Assembly: GCA_005884705.1 (NCBI GenBank)
Contig: VBAF01000153.1
Location: forward strand, 1-8,577
Direction of reading: 5' to 3'
Source of the DNA: Alphaproteobacteria bacterium
GTDB taxonomy: Bacteria > Pseudomonadota > Alphaproteobacteria > Reyranellales > Reyranellaceae
DNA length: 8,577 bases
The notes under the pieces were generated by a model. The model was not told the origin of the DNA. It saw only the letters and a list, made by a program, of their open reading frames with translations, and searched no databases. Each line of letters begins with the position of its first letter. Position 1 is the first letter of the stretch. The position numbers and the translations under genes are program-made. Positions 1 through 6,431 of the stretch are shown in pieces.

Positions 1-96
1 CGACAGCAGGATCGTGTTCAGCAATCCCTGCAACACGATCGGCAGGGCGGCCGCGGCGATCTCGCCGTTGAAGAAGGACTGGACTATCTCTTCCAT
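1..96 (-). CDS. Amino-acid ABC transporter permease, N-terminal fragment
   Basis: Only the first 32 codons are in the window; the rest lies off the left edge. The reading starts at ATG 96-94 and begins MEEIVQSFFNGEIAAAALP, followed by a hydrophobic stretch with QGLLNTILLS. That is the usual start of a His/Glu/Gln/Arg/opine-type permease: a short amphipathic lead, then the first membrane helix with the 'G...T' pattern. Its start lies inside the 3' end of the preceding permease gene (13-nt overlap, 84-96), so translation is probably coupled. I infer it is the second half of a permease heterodimer in the inner membrane, importing the amino acid delivered by the binding protein at 1578-2423. Because only the N-terminus is seen, the family call rests on context as much as on sequence. 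Confidence 0.8.
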   Translation of the reverse strand, partial: MEEIVQSFFNGEIAAAALPIVLQGLLNTILLS

Positions 97-764
97 GCGA
101 ACTTGGTTTCGACCCACCGCGCCGCCACGACGACCGGCAGGAACAGGACGAGGTAGGCCGCCGCCCCCATCATCAGCGGCGAGGGATTGTAGGAATTGGA
201 CACCGCCGAGGAAGCCATGCCGAGGATCTCGTGCAGCGCCACCACGGTGCCGAGCGCCGTGCCCTTGGTGATGGCGATGGTGCGGTTGGTGAGCGGCGCG
301 ATGGTGAGCCGCAAGGCCTGCGGCAGGATCACGTAGAGCAGCGTCTGGACGAACGACAGGCCGGTCGACCGCGAAGCCTCCCACTGGCCCTTGGCGGTCG
401 CGGTGATGCCGGCCCAGAAGATCTCCTCGGCGAAGGCCATCAGCACGAAAGCGAGCGACAGCCAGGTCGAGACGAAGGCGGACGGGGCGAGCCCGGCCGA
501 CGGCAGCCCGAAATACACCAGCACGATCACGACCAGCGGCGGCAGCGAGCGGAACAGGTCGACGACGAAGATGATCAGCCAGTTCAGCGGTCGGATGCCG
601 AGGCTGCGCACCAGCGCCAGGAACAGGCCCGCCAGCAGGCCCGTGACGATGATCGCCAGCGCGAGCTCGATGGTAAGCACGACACCCGACAGGATGTCGG
701 GCAGGTACTTCGCCATCACCTTGGCATTGAAGAACGTGTCGAGGAACTTGTCCCAGCGGTTCAT
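84..764 (-). CDS. Polar amino-acid ABC transporter permease (HisM/GlnP-type)
   Basis: A 226-residue inner-membrane protein, the normal size for this family. Residues about 24-52 and 61-86 form hydrophobic helices, with further helices near 100-120 and 197-215. The lead into the first helix (LPDILSGVVLTIELAL) and the segment DLFRSLPPLVVIVLVYFGLP are hallmarks of HisM/GlnP/ArtQ-like permeases. The EAA-type cytoplasmic loop that contacts the ATPase is at about 129-152 (EASRSTGLSFVQ, then LLYVILPQALR). It follows the ATPase gene after a 76-nt structured gap and overlaps the next permease by 13 nt. No good Shine-Dalgarno sequence lies at the usual distance from ATG 764-762; the closest is a GGAG at 783-780, 15 nt away, which falls at the loop of a hairpin. 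The transported amino acid cannot be told from the permease. Confidence 0.92.
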   Translation of the reverse strand: MNRWDKFLDTFFNAKVMAKYLPDILSGVVLTIELALAIIVTGLLAGLFLALVRSLGIRPLNWLIIFVVDLFRSLPPLVVIVLVYFGLPSAGLAPSAFVSTWLSLAFVLMAFAEEIFWAGITATAKGQWEASRSTGLSFVQTLLYVILPQALRLTIAPLTNRTIAITKGTALGTVVALHEILGMASSAVSNSYNPSPLMMGAAAYLVLFLPVVVAARWVETKFAWKR

Positions 765-768
765 GGCT

Positions 769-840
769 GGATCGCGGGTCTCCAGGCCCGCTCATGATCT
801 TGATGCGGGCCGGGAGGCCCGCGGTCCGGCAAGACCATGA
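769..840 (-). repeat. REP-like inverted pair of palindromic units forming two hairpins
   Basis: This is the gap between the ATPase stop and the permease start. A 23-nt unit at 769-791 recurs in inverted orientation at 805-827 with 20 of 23 positions identical. Each unit is itself a hairpin: 774-791 has a 7-bp stem with one G-T pair and a TCCA loop; 805-822 has a perfect 7-bp stem, GCGGGCC with GGCCCGC, and a GGGA loop (plus-strand reading). The three differences fall in a G-C to G-T stem pair, in the loop and outside the stem, so pairing is kept. A second inverted repeat, 792-802 with 830-840 (10 of 11 complementary, the other pair G-U in minus-strand RNA), encloses the second unit and lengthens that hairpin to about 18 bp. 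There is no U-tract, so it is not a standard terminator. The arrangement resembles BIME/REP elements; a role in mRNA stability or in setting permease expression is inference. Confidence 0.7.
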
Positions 841-1578
841 TCAATGCCTCTGGATCTGCCCGATGAACGCCCGCGTGCGCTCGTGCTGCGGGCTCTCGAA
901 GATCTTCAGCGGCGGCCCCTGCTCGACGATCTGGCCGTCGTCCATGAACACCACGCGGTCGGCGGCGGCGCGCGCGAAGCCCATCTCGTGGCTGACCACG
1001 ATCATGGTCATGCCCGATTCGCGCAGGCTGCGCATGACCGCCAGCACCGAACCCACCAGCTCCGGATCGAGCGCCGAGGTTGGCTCGTCGAACAGCATCA
1101 CCCGCGGCTCGAGCGCGATCGCGCGCGCGATGGCGACCCGCTGCTGCTGGCCGCCCGACAGCTCGGCCGGCCGGTGATGCGCGCGATCGGCGAGCCCCAC
1201 CCGCTCGAGCGCCGCGCGGCCGATCGTGTCGGCCTCGACGCGCGACTTGTCCGCCACCTTGCGCAGAGCCAGCGTCACGTTGCCGAGCGCCGTCATGTGC
1301 GGATAGAGATTGAAGGACTGGAACACCATGCCGATGCGCTGGCGGGCATGGTTGATGTCGGTGCGCGGGCTCAGCATGTCGATGCCGTCGACCACGATGC
1401 TGCCCGCGCTCGGCTCCTCGAGCCGGTTGAGGCAGCGCAACAGGGTCGACTTGCCCGACCCCGAGGGGCCGATCACGAAAACCAGCTCGCGCTCGGCGAC
1501 GTCGAGGTCGACACCCTTCAGGACATGAAGGGTGCCGAAATGCTTGTGGATGGCCTTGGCCGAGACGATCGGCGGCAT
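841..1578 (-). CDS. Polar amino-acid ABC transporter ATP-binding protein (GlnQ/HisP-type)
   Basis: A 245-residue cytoplasmic ATPase that powers the importer. All nucleotide-binding motifs are present: Walker A GPSGSGKST (37-45), Q-loop Gln87 in VFQSFNLYPHMT, signature LSGGQQQR (140-147), Walker B VMLFDEPTSALDPE (from 160) and switch His197 in VVSHEMG. The FNLYPHMTALGNV segment and the 245-residue length are typical of amino-acid importers. I place the start at ATG 1578-1576 (MPPIVSAKAIHKHFG) and not at the in-frame start at 1692. The extra 38 residues are arginine-rich, unlike the family, and lie antisense-frame inside the binding-protein gene. At the chosen start the upstream stop TGA overlaps the ATG by one base (TGATG), a classic sign of translational coupling. 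Confidence 0.96.
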   Translation of the reverse strand: MPPIVSAKAIHKHFGTLHVLKGVDLDVAERELVFVIGPSGSGKSTLLRCLNRLEEPSAGSIVVDGIDMLSPRTDINHARQRIGMVFQSFNLYPHMTALGNVTLALRKVADKSRVEADTIGRAALERVGLADRAHHRPAELSGGQQQRVAIARAIALEPRVMLFDEPTSALDPELVGSVLAVMRSLRESGMTMIVVSHEMGFARAAADRVVFMDDGQIVEQGPPLKIFESPQHERTRAFIGQIQRH

Positions 1579-2423
1579 CACCCGCAATGCAGCTCGTGCG
1601 GCGTCGGATCGTAGCCCGGCATGCCGGGAACGCCGTAGCCAGGCGTGATCACGCGTTCGAGGGCATCGGCGTCCGGCGCAAAGCCGAACCACTTCTCCGA
1701 GAGCTTCGGCAGGGTGCCGTCCTTCTTCATGCAGTCGAGCGCGTCCTGAAGCTGCGCCCGGAGCTGGGGCTTGTCCTTGGGAACCGGCGCCGACCAGTGC
1801 AGGCGCTCGTTCTTCAAGGCCAGGTCGGCCACGAACATGGGATTTTGCTTGGCCGCATAGAGTACCGAAGTGTTGCCGACGATCGTGGCATAGGCTCGGC
1901 CGGACAGCACCGCCTGGATGGCGTCGGGCTGGTTATCGTAGGCCTGAACCTCGAAGCCGAACTCCTGACCCTTCGCCTTGCTCACGGTTTCGTAGGGCGT
2001 GCCCTTGTTCACGGCGACCGCCTTGCCCTTGAGATCCTGCCAGCCCTTGAGCGGTGCGCTGCCCTTCTTGATGCCGAACTGGTAGTAGGTCCAAAGATAG
2101 CCGGCCGTGAAGAGCATTTGCTCGGCGCGCTCCTTGGTGACGGTGGTCGGCGCCGCCACGAAGTCGTAGCGGCCCGACTGCATGCCCGGGATCAGGGTCG
2201 AGAAGCTCACCGAGTCGATGGTGATCTCGCGCTTCATGCGCTTGGCGACCTCGGTGAAGAGATCGATCTGGAATCCCTGGGTACCGCCGCCCGGCTTGGG
2301 GAAGGCGTGCGGGGCGAACGTACCGTCGACCCCGGTGCGCAACGGCGGTTGCTTGTCCTGCGCCAACGCCTGCGGCGCGCAGAGCAGAACGGCCGCGGCC
2401 AGCGCGGCGAAATGTCGTTTCAT
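1578..2423 (-). CDS. Amino-acid ABC transporter periplasmic substrate-binding protein (SBP_bac_3 family)
   Basis: A 281-residue secreted protein. Residues 1-21 are a signal peptide (MKRHFAALAAAVLLC then APQALA) with a likely cleavage after Ala21 before QDKQ. The mature N-terminus LRTGVDGTFAPHAFP, then GFQIDLFTEVAKRM, matches family-3 binding proteins, in which the first strand and the F-D-x-D/L-type segment line the ligand cleft. Later stretches such as YDFVAAPTTVTKERAEQMLFT and LKGKAVAVNKGTPYE are also typical. It is the first gene of the importer operon, with a strong Shine-Dalgarno sequence GAGGAAGG (2438-2431) 7 nt before the ATG. It probably supplies the ligand to the two permeases. Ligand identity is unknown; a polar amino acid or related amine acid is expected from the family. 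Confidence 0.94.
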   Translation of the reverse strand: MKRHFAALAAAVLLCAPQALAQDKQPPLRTGVDGTFAPHAFPKPGGGTQGFQIDLFTEVAKRMKREITIDSVSFSTLIPGMQSGRYDFVAAPTTVTKERAEQMLFTAGYLWTYYQFGIKKGSAPLKGWQDLKGKAVAVNKGTPYETVSKAKGQEFGFEVQAYDNQPDAIQAVLSGRAYATIVGNTSVLYAAKQNPMFVADLALKNERLHWSAPVPKDKPQLRAQLQDALDCMKKDGTLPKLSEKWFGFAPDADALERVITPGYGVPGMPGYDPTPHELHCG

Positions 2424-2506
2424 GTGGATACCTTCCTCATCGATCCCCAGCCGCGGACGTTAGATCAGCCGTTGTTGAATAGCAATTTAGAGGCCATCCT
2501 TGCGGC
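2424..2506. promoter_or_regulatory. Divergent promoter region between ABC importer and racemase
   Basis: An 83-nt gap lies between two divergent starts. The minus-strand side holds the strong Shine-Dalgarno GAGGAAGG at 2438-2431 for the binding protein. The centre (about 2458-2492) is clearly richer in A and T than the surrounding genes, as expected of a promoter. It contains an imperfect dyad TTGTT-GAAT-AGCAA (2472-2485) that could be an operator. No convincing -35/-10 pair can be read on either strand, so the promoter call rests on geometry and composition. On the plus side only a weak AGAGG (2489-2493) precedes the racemase start, 13 nt away. Confidence 0.5.
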
Positions 2507-3175
2507 ATGGCCGCCTCCTCCGAACGCATCCTGGTGATCAATCCCAATTCGACGCAGGCCGTCACCGACGGCATCGACCGCGCCATGGAGCCGCTGCGCA
2601 TGCCGGGCGGTCCCGAGATCGAATGCGTGACCTTGAAGGAAGGCCCGCCCGGCATCGAGACGCAGGCGCATGTCGAGAGCGTCGTGGCGCCGATCAGCGC
2701 TGCGGTGAAGAGCCGCGACAACGACTGCTCGGCCTTCGTGATCGCCTGCTACTCCGATCCCGGCCTGCATGCCGCCCGCGAGATCACGACCAAGCCGGTG
2801 CTGGGCATCGCCGAGTGCGGCATCCTGGCCGCGATGACGCTCGGCCAGCGCTTCGGCGTGATCTCGATCCTGAAGAAGTCCATCCCGCGCCATCTGCGCT
2901 ATGTCGGCCAGATGGGCGTCGCCGACCGCATGGCCGGCGACCGCGCGATCGGCCTGGGCGTGGTCGAGCTCGCCGACGAGACGCGCACCTTCAGCCGCAT
3001 GGCCGAGGTCGCCGCCGAACTGCGCGACCACGACGGCGCCGACGTGCTGATCATGGGCTGCGCCGGCATGGCGCGCTATCGCGACCGGCTGCAGCGCCAT
3101 GTCGGCCTGCCGGTGGTCGAGCCCAGCCAGGCTGCGGTGTCGATGGCGATCGGCCGCAGTCGCCTGCACTGGTAG
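2507..3175 (+). CDS. Asp/Glu/hydantoin racemase family protein
   Basis: A 222-residue cytoplasmic enzyme, complete by family standards (about 215-245). The N-terminal strand RILVINPNSTQAVT is the family's phosphate- or carboxylate-binding start. The two cysteines that act as acid and base in cofactor-independent racemases are both there: Cys81 in IACYSDPGL and Cys185 in MGCAGMA. The C-terminal LPVVEPSQAAV is characteristic of hydantoin racemases, and KPVLGIAECG matches the conserved GIAE segment. In the hydantoin pathway such an enzyme interconverts D- and L-5-substituted hydantoins so that a stereospecific hydrolase can use both. Maleate isomerases and aspartate racemases share the fold, so the substrate is not certain. 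It is transcribed alone, away from the importer, and ends 4 nt before the oppositely oriented dehydrogenase gene. The presence of a D-carbamoylase at 7910-8577 supports the hydantoin assignment. Confidence 0.85.
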   Translation: MAASSERILVINPNSTQAVTDGIDRAMEPLRMPGGPEIECVTLKEGPPGIETQAHVESVVAPISAAVKSRDNDCSAFVIACYSDPGLHAAREITTKPVLGIAECGILAAMTLGQRFGVISILKKSIPRHLRYVGQMGVADRMAGDRAIGLGVVELADETRTFSRMAEVAAELRDHDGADVLIMGCAGMARYRDRLQRHVGLPVVEPSQAAVSMAIGRSRLHW

Positions 3176-3179
3176 TCCT

Positions 3180-4152
3180 TCAAGCCGGCCCGCGCCGGCG
3201 CAGGGTGAGATGGTCGATGCCCTCGCTGGCCGGGCGCAACGGCGGGCGTCCCGCCAGGACCGCCGCGATATCCTCGAGGCAGGCATAACCCAGCGCCAGC
3301 CGCGTCTCGCGCGTCGCGCTGTTGACGTGCGGCGTCAGGAACACGTTGTCGAGCCCGGCCAGGCGCGGGTCGAAGTCGGGCTCCTGCTCGAAGACGTCGA
3401 GCCCAGCGCCGCCGAGATGGCCCGACTCCAGCAACTCGATCAGGGCCGCCTCGTCGATCAGCCCGCCGCGCGCGCTGTTCACCACGATGGCGCCGCGCGG
3501 CAGCAGCGCGAGCGCCTCGCGACCGAGGATGTGGCGCGTCGAAGCGTTGAGTGGCGTGTGCAGGCTGACGAAGTCGCAGCGCGGCAGCATCTCCGCGAGG
3601 TCGCGATAGAACACCGCACCGTGCTCGATCTGGTCGGCGGCGCGGCGCAGATCGTGATAGACGACGCACATGCCGAAGCCGCGGGCGCGATGGGCGAAAG
3701 CCCGGCCGATCCGGCCAAAGCCGATCACGCCCATGGTCTTGCCCCAGACCCGCGTGCCGAGCCCCTCGCCCATCGTCCGCGTCACCCAGCGGCGCTCGCG
3801 CATGATGCGGGCATGCTGGCCGAAGCCGCGCGCCGCGCCGATCACCAGACCGAAGGCGAGATCGGCGACGCAGCCAGTGGCGATGTCCGGCGCATAGGTG
3901 AGGATCAGCCCGCGCGCCCGCGCTGCCGCCACGTCCGGCCACCTTCACCTGGGTCGGCAGCGCGGCGATGAACGCCGCATCGAACTTGAAGGTCGAGGTG
4001 AAGAAAATGGCGTCGGCCTGGTGCGCCTTGACCAGTGCCAAGGCTTCGTCCGGGGGAAGCTGGCGGTCTTCGTAGGCGACATCGAACAGCTGCCGCGCGC
4101 GCTCGACCACCGGCAGGTAGGCGCGTCGGATGAAGGCGAGTCGCGGCTTCAC
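3180..4152 (-). pseudogene. D-2-hydroxyacid dehydrogenase, frameshifted by an internal loss
   Basis: Two reading frames together make one NAD(P)-dependent 2-hydroxyacid dehydrogenase (2-oxoacid reductase). The first frame starts at GTG 4152-4150 and gives 71 good residues (MKPRLAFIRRAYLPVV to ALPTQVKV, ending at 3940). The second resumes at 3935 with DVAAARARGLILTYAPD and runs 251 residues to TGA 3182-3180. It carries the Rossmann motif GFGRIG in VIGFGRIGRAF, the catalytic Arg in VNSARGG, Glu in DVFEQEP and His in LTPHVNSAT. Family members have about 11 residues between 'VKV' and 'DVAAA' (of the pattern ...SVGYDHI); here only 4 nt remain, so about 29 nt are missing. The lost stretch belongs to the substrate-binding side of the active site, so the product is probably dead unless this is an assembly error. 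The rest of the gene shows no decay, which argues for a recent event. Confidence 0.87.
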
Positions 4153-5114
4153 TCGACGACGACCTCCGCCTTGGCCGCGACGTCCTTCCACAGCGCCATG
4201 CCCTTGCGGATCATGGCGGTGTACTCATCGGGGGTGGTGAAGGCCGGGCTCATGCCGAGGCCGGCGAGCCGCTCGGCGACATCGGGCTGGGCAAGGATCT
4301 CCTTCAACGCTGCCGAGAGTGACGCCACGATCGCCTTGTCGAGCTGTGCCGGCCCGAACAAGCCGGTCCACGGCTGGAGGTCGAACTCGGGATAGCCCGC
4401 CTCGGCCATGGTCGGCACATCGGGCAGGACCGCCATGCGCTGGCGGCTCGGCACCGCCAGCGCGCGCAGCTTGCCGGCCTGGATCAGCGGTATGGCGACG
4501 TTGGAGCTGATGAAGGCAACGGCTAGGGTGCCGCTCGCCACGTCGGTCGCGACCGGCGCATCGCCGCGATAGGGCACGTGCACGATGTCGATGCCGCTCA
4601 TCATCTTGAACCATTCGGTGCCGACATGGTTCATGGCGCCCACCCCGGCGCTGCCGTAGCTCAGCTTGCCGGGGTTGGCCTTGGCATAGGCGACGTAGTC
4701 CTTGACCGTCCTGAACGGCCGGTCGGGATTGGCGCACAGGATCAGGTCGAAATAGACCACCAGCGTGATCGGCGCGAGATCACGCAACGTGTCGAACGCC
4801 GGCTGCCGCATCACCGCCGGATAGATGGTCGTGCCGGCGCTGCCGTGCATCAGCAGCGTGTAGCCGTCGGCCGGCGCGGCCATCACCGCCTGCACGCCGA
4901 TCGCGCCGTTGGCGCCAGGTTTGTTGTCGATCACGAAGCTCTGGCCGAACTTGGCTGCGAGCTTGTCGCCGACGAGCCGCGCGACCAGGTCGACCGGCCC
5001 GCCCGGCGCGTAGGGCACCACGATCTTGACCGGCCGCTCCGGCCAGTCGGCCGCCCATGCCGGTCCCGCGAGCAAGCTGGCAAGACCCGCTGCGAGGATT
5101 GCCCTTCGACGCAT
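4149..5114 (-). CDS. Tripartite tricarboxylate transporter substrate-binding protein (Bug/TctC family)
   Basis: A 321-residue periplasmic protein, the usual size. Residues 1-21 are a signal peptide (MRRRAILAAGLASLL, then AGPAWA) cleaved before ADWPERPV. The mature start WPERPVKIVVPYAPGGPVDLVAR is the Bug-family signature, and DNKPGANGAIGVQAVMAAPADGYTLL, in the second conserved block, is equally typical. Later YGSAGVGAMNH, HVPYRGDAPVATDVASG and LPDVPTMAEAGYP complete the pattern. Bug proteins bind carboxylated solutes; some need TctA/TctB membrane partners, but none is in the window, so this is an orphan receptor here. It starts 3 nt after the oxygenase stop, with GGAG (5124-5121) 6 nt before the ATG, and its last four bases (GTGA) hold the start of the dehydrogenase. 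The three genes are therefore one operon, and its ligand may be the substrate or product of those enzymes (inference). Confidence 0.95.
   Translation of the reverse strand: MRRRAILAAGLASLLAGPAWAADWPERPVKIVVPYAPGGPVDLVARLVGDKLAAKFGQSFVIDNKPGANGAIGVQAVMAAPADGYTLLMHGSAGTTIYPAVMRQPAFDTLRDLAPITLVVYFDLILCANPDRPFRTVKDYVAYAKANPGKLSYGSAGVGAMNHVGTEWFKMMSGIDIVHVPYRGDAPVATDVASGTLAVAFISSNVAIPLIQAGKLRALAVPSRQRMAVLPDVPTMAEAGYPEFDLQPWTGLFGPAQLDKAIVASLSAALKEILAQPDVAERLAGLGMSPAFTTPDEYTAMIRKGMALWKDVAAKAEVVVE
4163..4167 (-). promoter_or_regulatory. Shine-Dalgarno site fixing the GTG start of the dehydrogenase
   Basis: GGAGG on the minus strand lies 10 nt before GTG 4152-4150, inside the last codons of the binding-protein gene. 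The GTG shares the sequence GTGA with the upstream TGA stop. The site supports this start over the in-frame codon at 4191, which would add an arginine/glycine-rich tail foreign to the family. Confidence 0.65.
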
Positions 5115-5117
5115 GCT

Positions 5118-6431
5118 CTACTCCGCTGCGCGCGGCCACGATGGGCCGACGACCCGTTCAAGGTTCTCGAGATAGGCTTCGTGCCAATCCTGGCCCTCGG
5201 GTGCAAGGAAGGCGCCGGCACGGGCGCGCCGGAACACCTCCGGCTGATCGACACCGGGCGGCACGGTGCCCTGCTCGCGCCAGGCGCGTGCCGCGTTCAG
5301 CAGGCGGCGGCGCGTCAGCGTGATCATGCGATCGCTCGGCGCCAGGTGCTCGCGCGAGCGATCGACCACGTCGCCCATGCTTTCAGTCACCGCCTGGTCC
5401 TGCGCCACCAGGCCCTCGATGCCGCTGAAGGTGCCGCCCTCCTGCATCGCTCGATCAATCAAATAGTCGTTGTCGAGGTTCGCCTTCAGCCGCCAGCGCT
5501 CGTGCCAGCCGTTGCCGTTGGGCAGGTACTCCATCGGCGATACCGAGCCCGGGATCGGGCTGCCGTCCTTCAGGAGCCGCAGCGAGATGCTCCGCTCGGT
5601 CCAGAAGAATGTGAAGACCATGGTGTGGGTATCGTCCATCGGCACCCATACACCGGCCTGGACGTGATCGGCGAAGGTGCCGTCGGGAGGCAAGGTGACG
5701 AACGGGAAGATGAAGTGTGAGAAGCGATGATAGACCTGCCCGGTTCCGGCCGGCCGATAGGCCGTGTACATCGTACCCCAGTCGGTGTCCTTGACGTGAT
5801 AGCGCGGCGCGCGATCAGTCAGGTTGAACCGGTGCAGGCTGTCGGCCGCGATCTCGTCTGCCTCGACCTTGCCGAGATGCAAGAAGCTGAAATGCGAGGT
5901 GTCGATGTCGCCTTCGAGCGCCTGCAGCCAGTTGCATTGGCGCTGATGGACGCGGGTCACCCTCTCATGCTCGGGCAGCGCCAGGCTCTCGATGTCGGCC
6001 AGCGGCGGCGGCTCGGCGCGCGCGCCCATGTAGGTCCAGACGAGGCCGCCGCGCTCGGCGACCTTGTAGGCCGCAGCATGCACGCTGTCGGCGAACTGCT
6101 GGTCGGCCGGCAGGTTCGGCATGTCGAGGCACTTGCCCTCGGCGTCGAACTTCCAGCCGTGATAGATGCAGCGAATCCCGTCCCCTTCGGCGCGGCTGAA
6201 GAACAGCGACGCGCAGCGGTGGGGGCAGCGGTGGTCCATGATGCCGACTCGCCCCTGATCGTCGCGGAAGGCGATCAGGCGCTCGCCCAACAGCAGCAGG
6301 CGGATCGGCGGCGCGCCCGGCTCGAGTTCCGACGAGAGGCAGGCCGGGATCCAGTACTGCCGCATCAGCTCGCCCATCAGGGTGCCGGGGCCGACCCGCG
6401 TCAGGTCGGCGTTGTCTCGGGTCGAGGTCAT
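5118..6431 (-). CDS. Rieske non-heme iron oxygenase, catalytic subunit (phthalate 4,5-dioxygenase-like)
   Basis: A 437-residue cytoplasmic oxygenase counted from ATG 6431-6429. The Rieske [2Fe-2S] site is complete: Cys69-Pro-His71-Arg and Cys88-Ile-Tyr-His91-Gly-Trp. The mononuclear iron site is seen in EGDIDTSHFSFLH, with His180 and His185, and Asp175/Asp177 just before. The N-terminal MGELMRQYWIPACLSSEL and the late segment QDQAVTESMG then DRSREHLAPSD match the phthalate 4,5-dioxygenase/ring-hydroxylating and demethylating group. The enzyme should insert oxygen into, or dealkylate, an aromatic or heterocyclic carboxylate using electrons from a separate reductase, which is not found nearby. 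I chose the start at 6431 because GGAG lies 8 nt upstream (6443-6440) and because the candidate -10 box TAAAAT (6480-6475) would otherwise fall within or beside the longer coding region. It leads the operon with the Bug receptor and dehydrogenase and is divergent from the IclR gene. Confidence 0.93.
   Translation of the reverse strand: MTSTRDNADLTRVGPGTLMGELMRQYWIPACLSSELEPGAPPIRLLLLGERLIAFRDDQGRVGIMDHRCPHRCASLFFSRAEGDGIRCIYHGWKFDAEGKCLDMPNLPADQQFADSVHAAAYKVAERGGLVWTYMGARAEPPPLADIESLALPEHERVTRVHQRQCNWLQALEGDIDTSHFSFLHLGKVEADEIAADSLHRFNLTDRAPRYHVKDTDWGTMYTAYRPAGTGQVYHRFSHFIFPFVTLPPDGTFADHVQAGVWVPMDDTHTMVFTFFWTERSISLRLLKDGSPIPGSVSPMEYLPNGNGWHERWRLKANLDNDYLIDRAMQEGGTFSGIEGLVAQDQAVTESMGDVVDRSREHLAPSDRMITLTRRRLLNAARAWREQGTVPPGVDQPEVFRRARAGAFLAPEGQDWHEAYLENLERVVGPSWPRAAE

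Noticed and set aside
841..1692. Longer ATPase beginning at 1692
   Set aside because: The extra 38 residues are arginine-rich and unlike the family; the ATG at 1578 begins the normal N-terminus and overlaps the upstream stop.
3184..3199. Hairpin GCCGGC-CCGC-GCCGGC at the racemase/dehydrogenase junction as a terminator
   Set aside because: It lies in the last codons of the dehydrogenase, has no U-tract on either strand, and each arm is self-palindromic and common in GC-rich coding DNA.
2465..3286. Minus-strand open frame of about 270 codons opposite the racemase
   Set aside because: Its composition (Ala, His, Asp, Arg, Gly) is that of an antisense shadow, and the plus-strand frame has clear catalytic motifs.
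3180..3932. A separate 250-residue dehydrogenase starting at GTG 3932
   Set aside because: It would lack the whole N-terminal substrate domain, which is present just upstream in another frame; the GTG is the Val of DVAAA in the broken gene.
4578..5720. Long plus-strand open frame of about 380 codons opposite the Bug receptor and oxygenase
   Set aside because: It is a shadow of the true genes: rich in Arg, His and Asp, crossing two real gene boundaries, with no family features. Long antisense frames are expected at this GC content.
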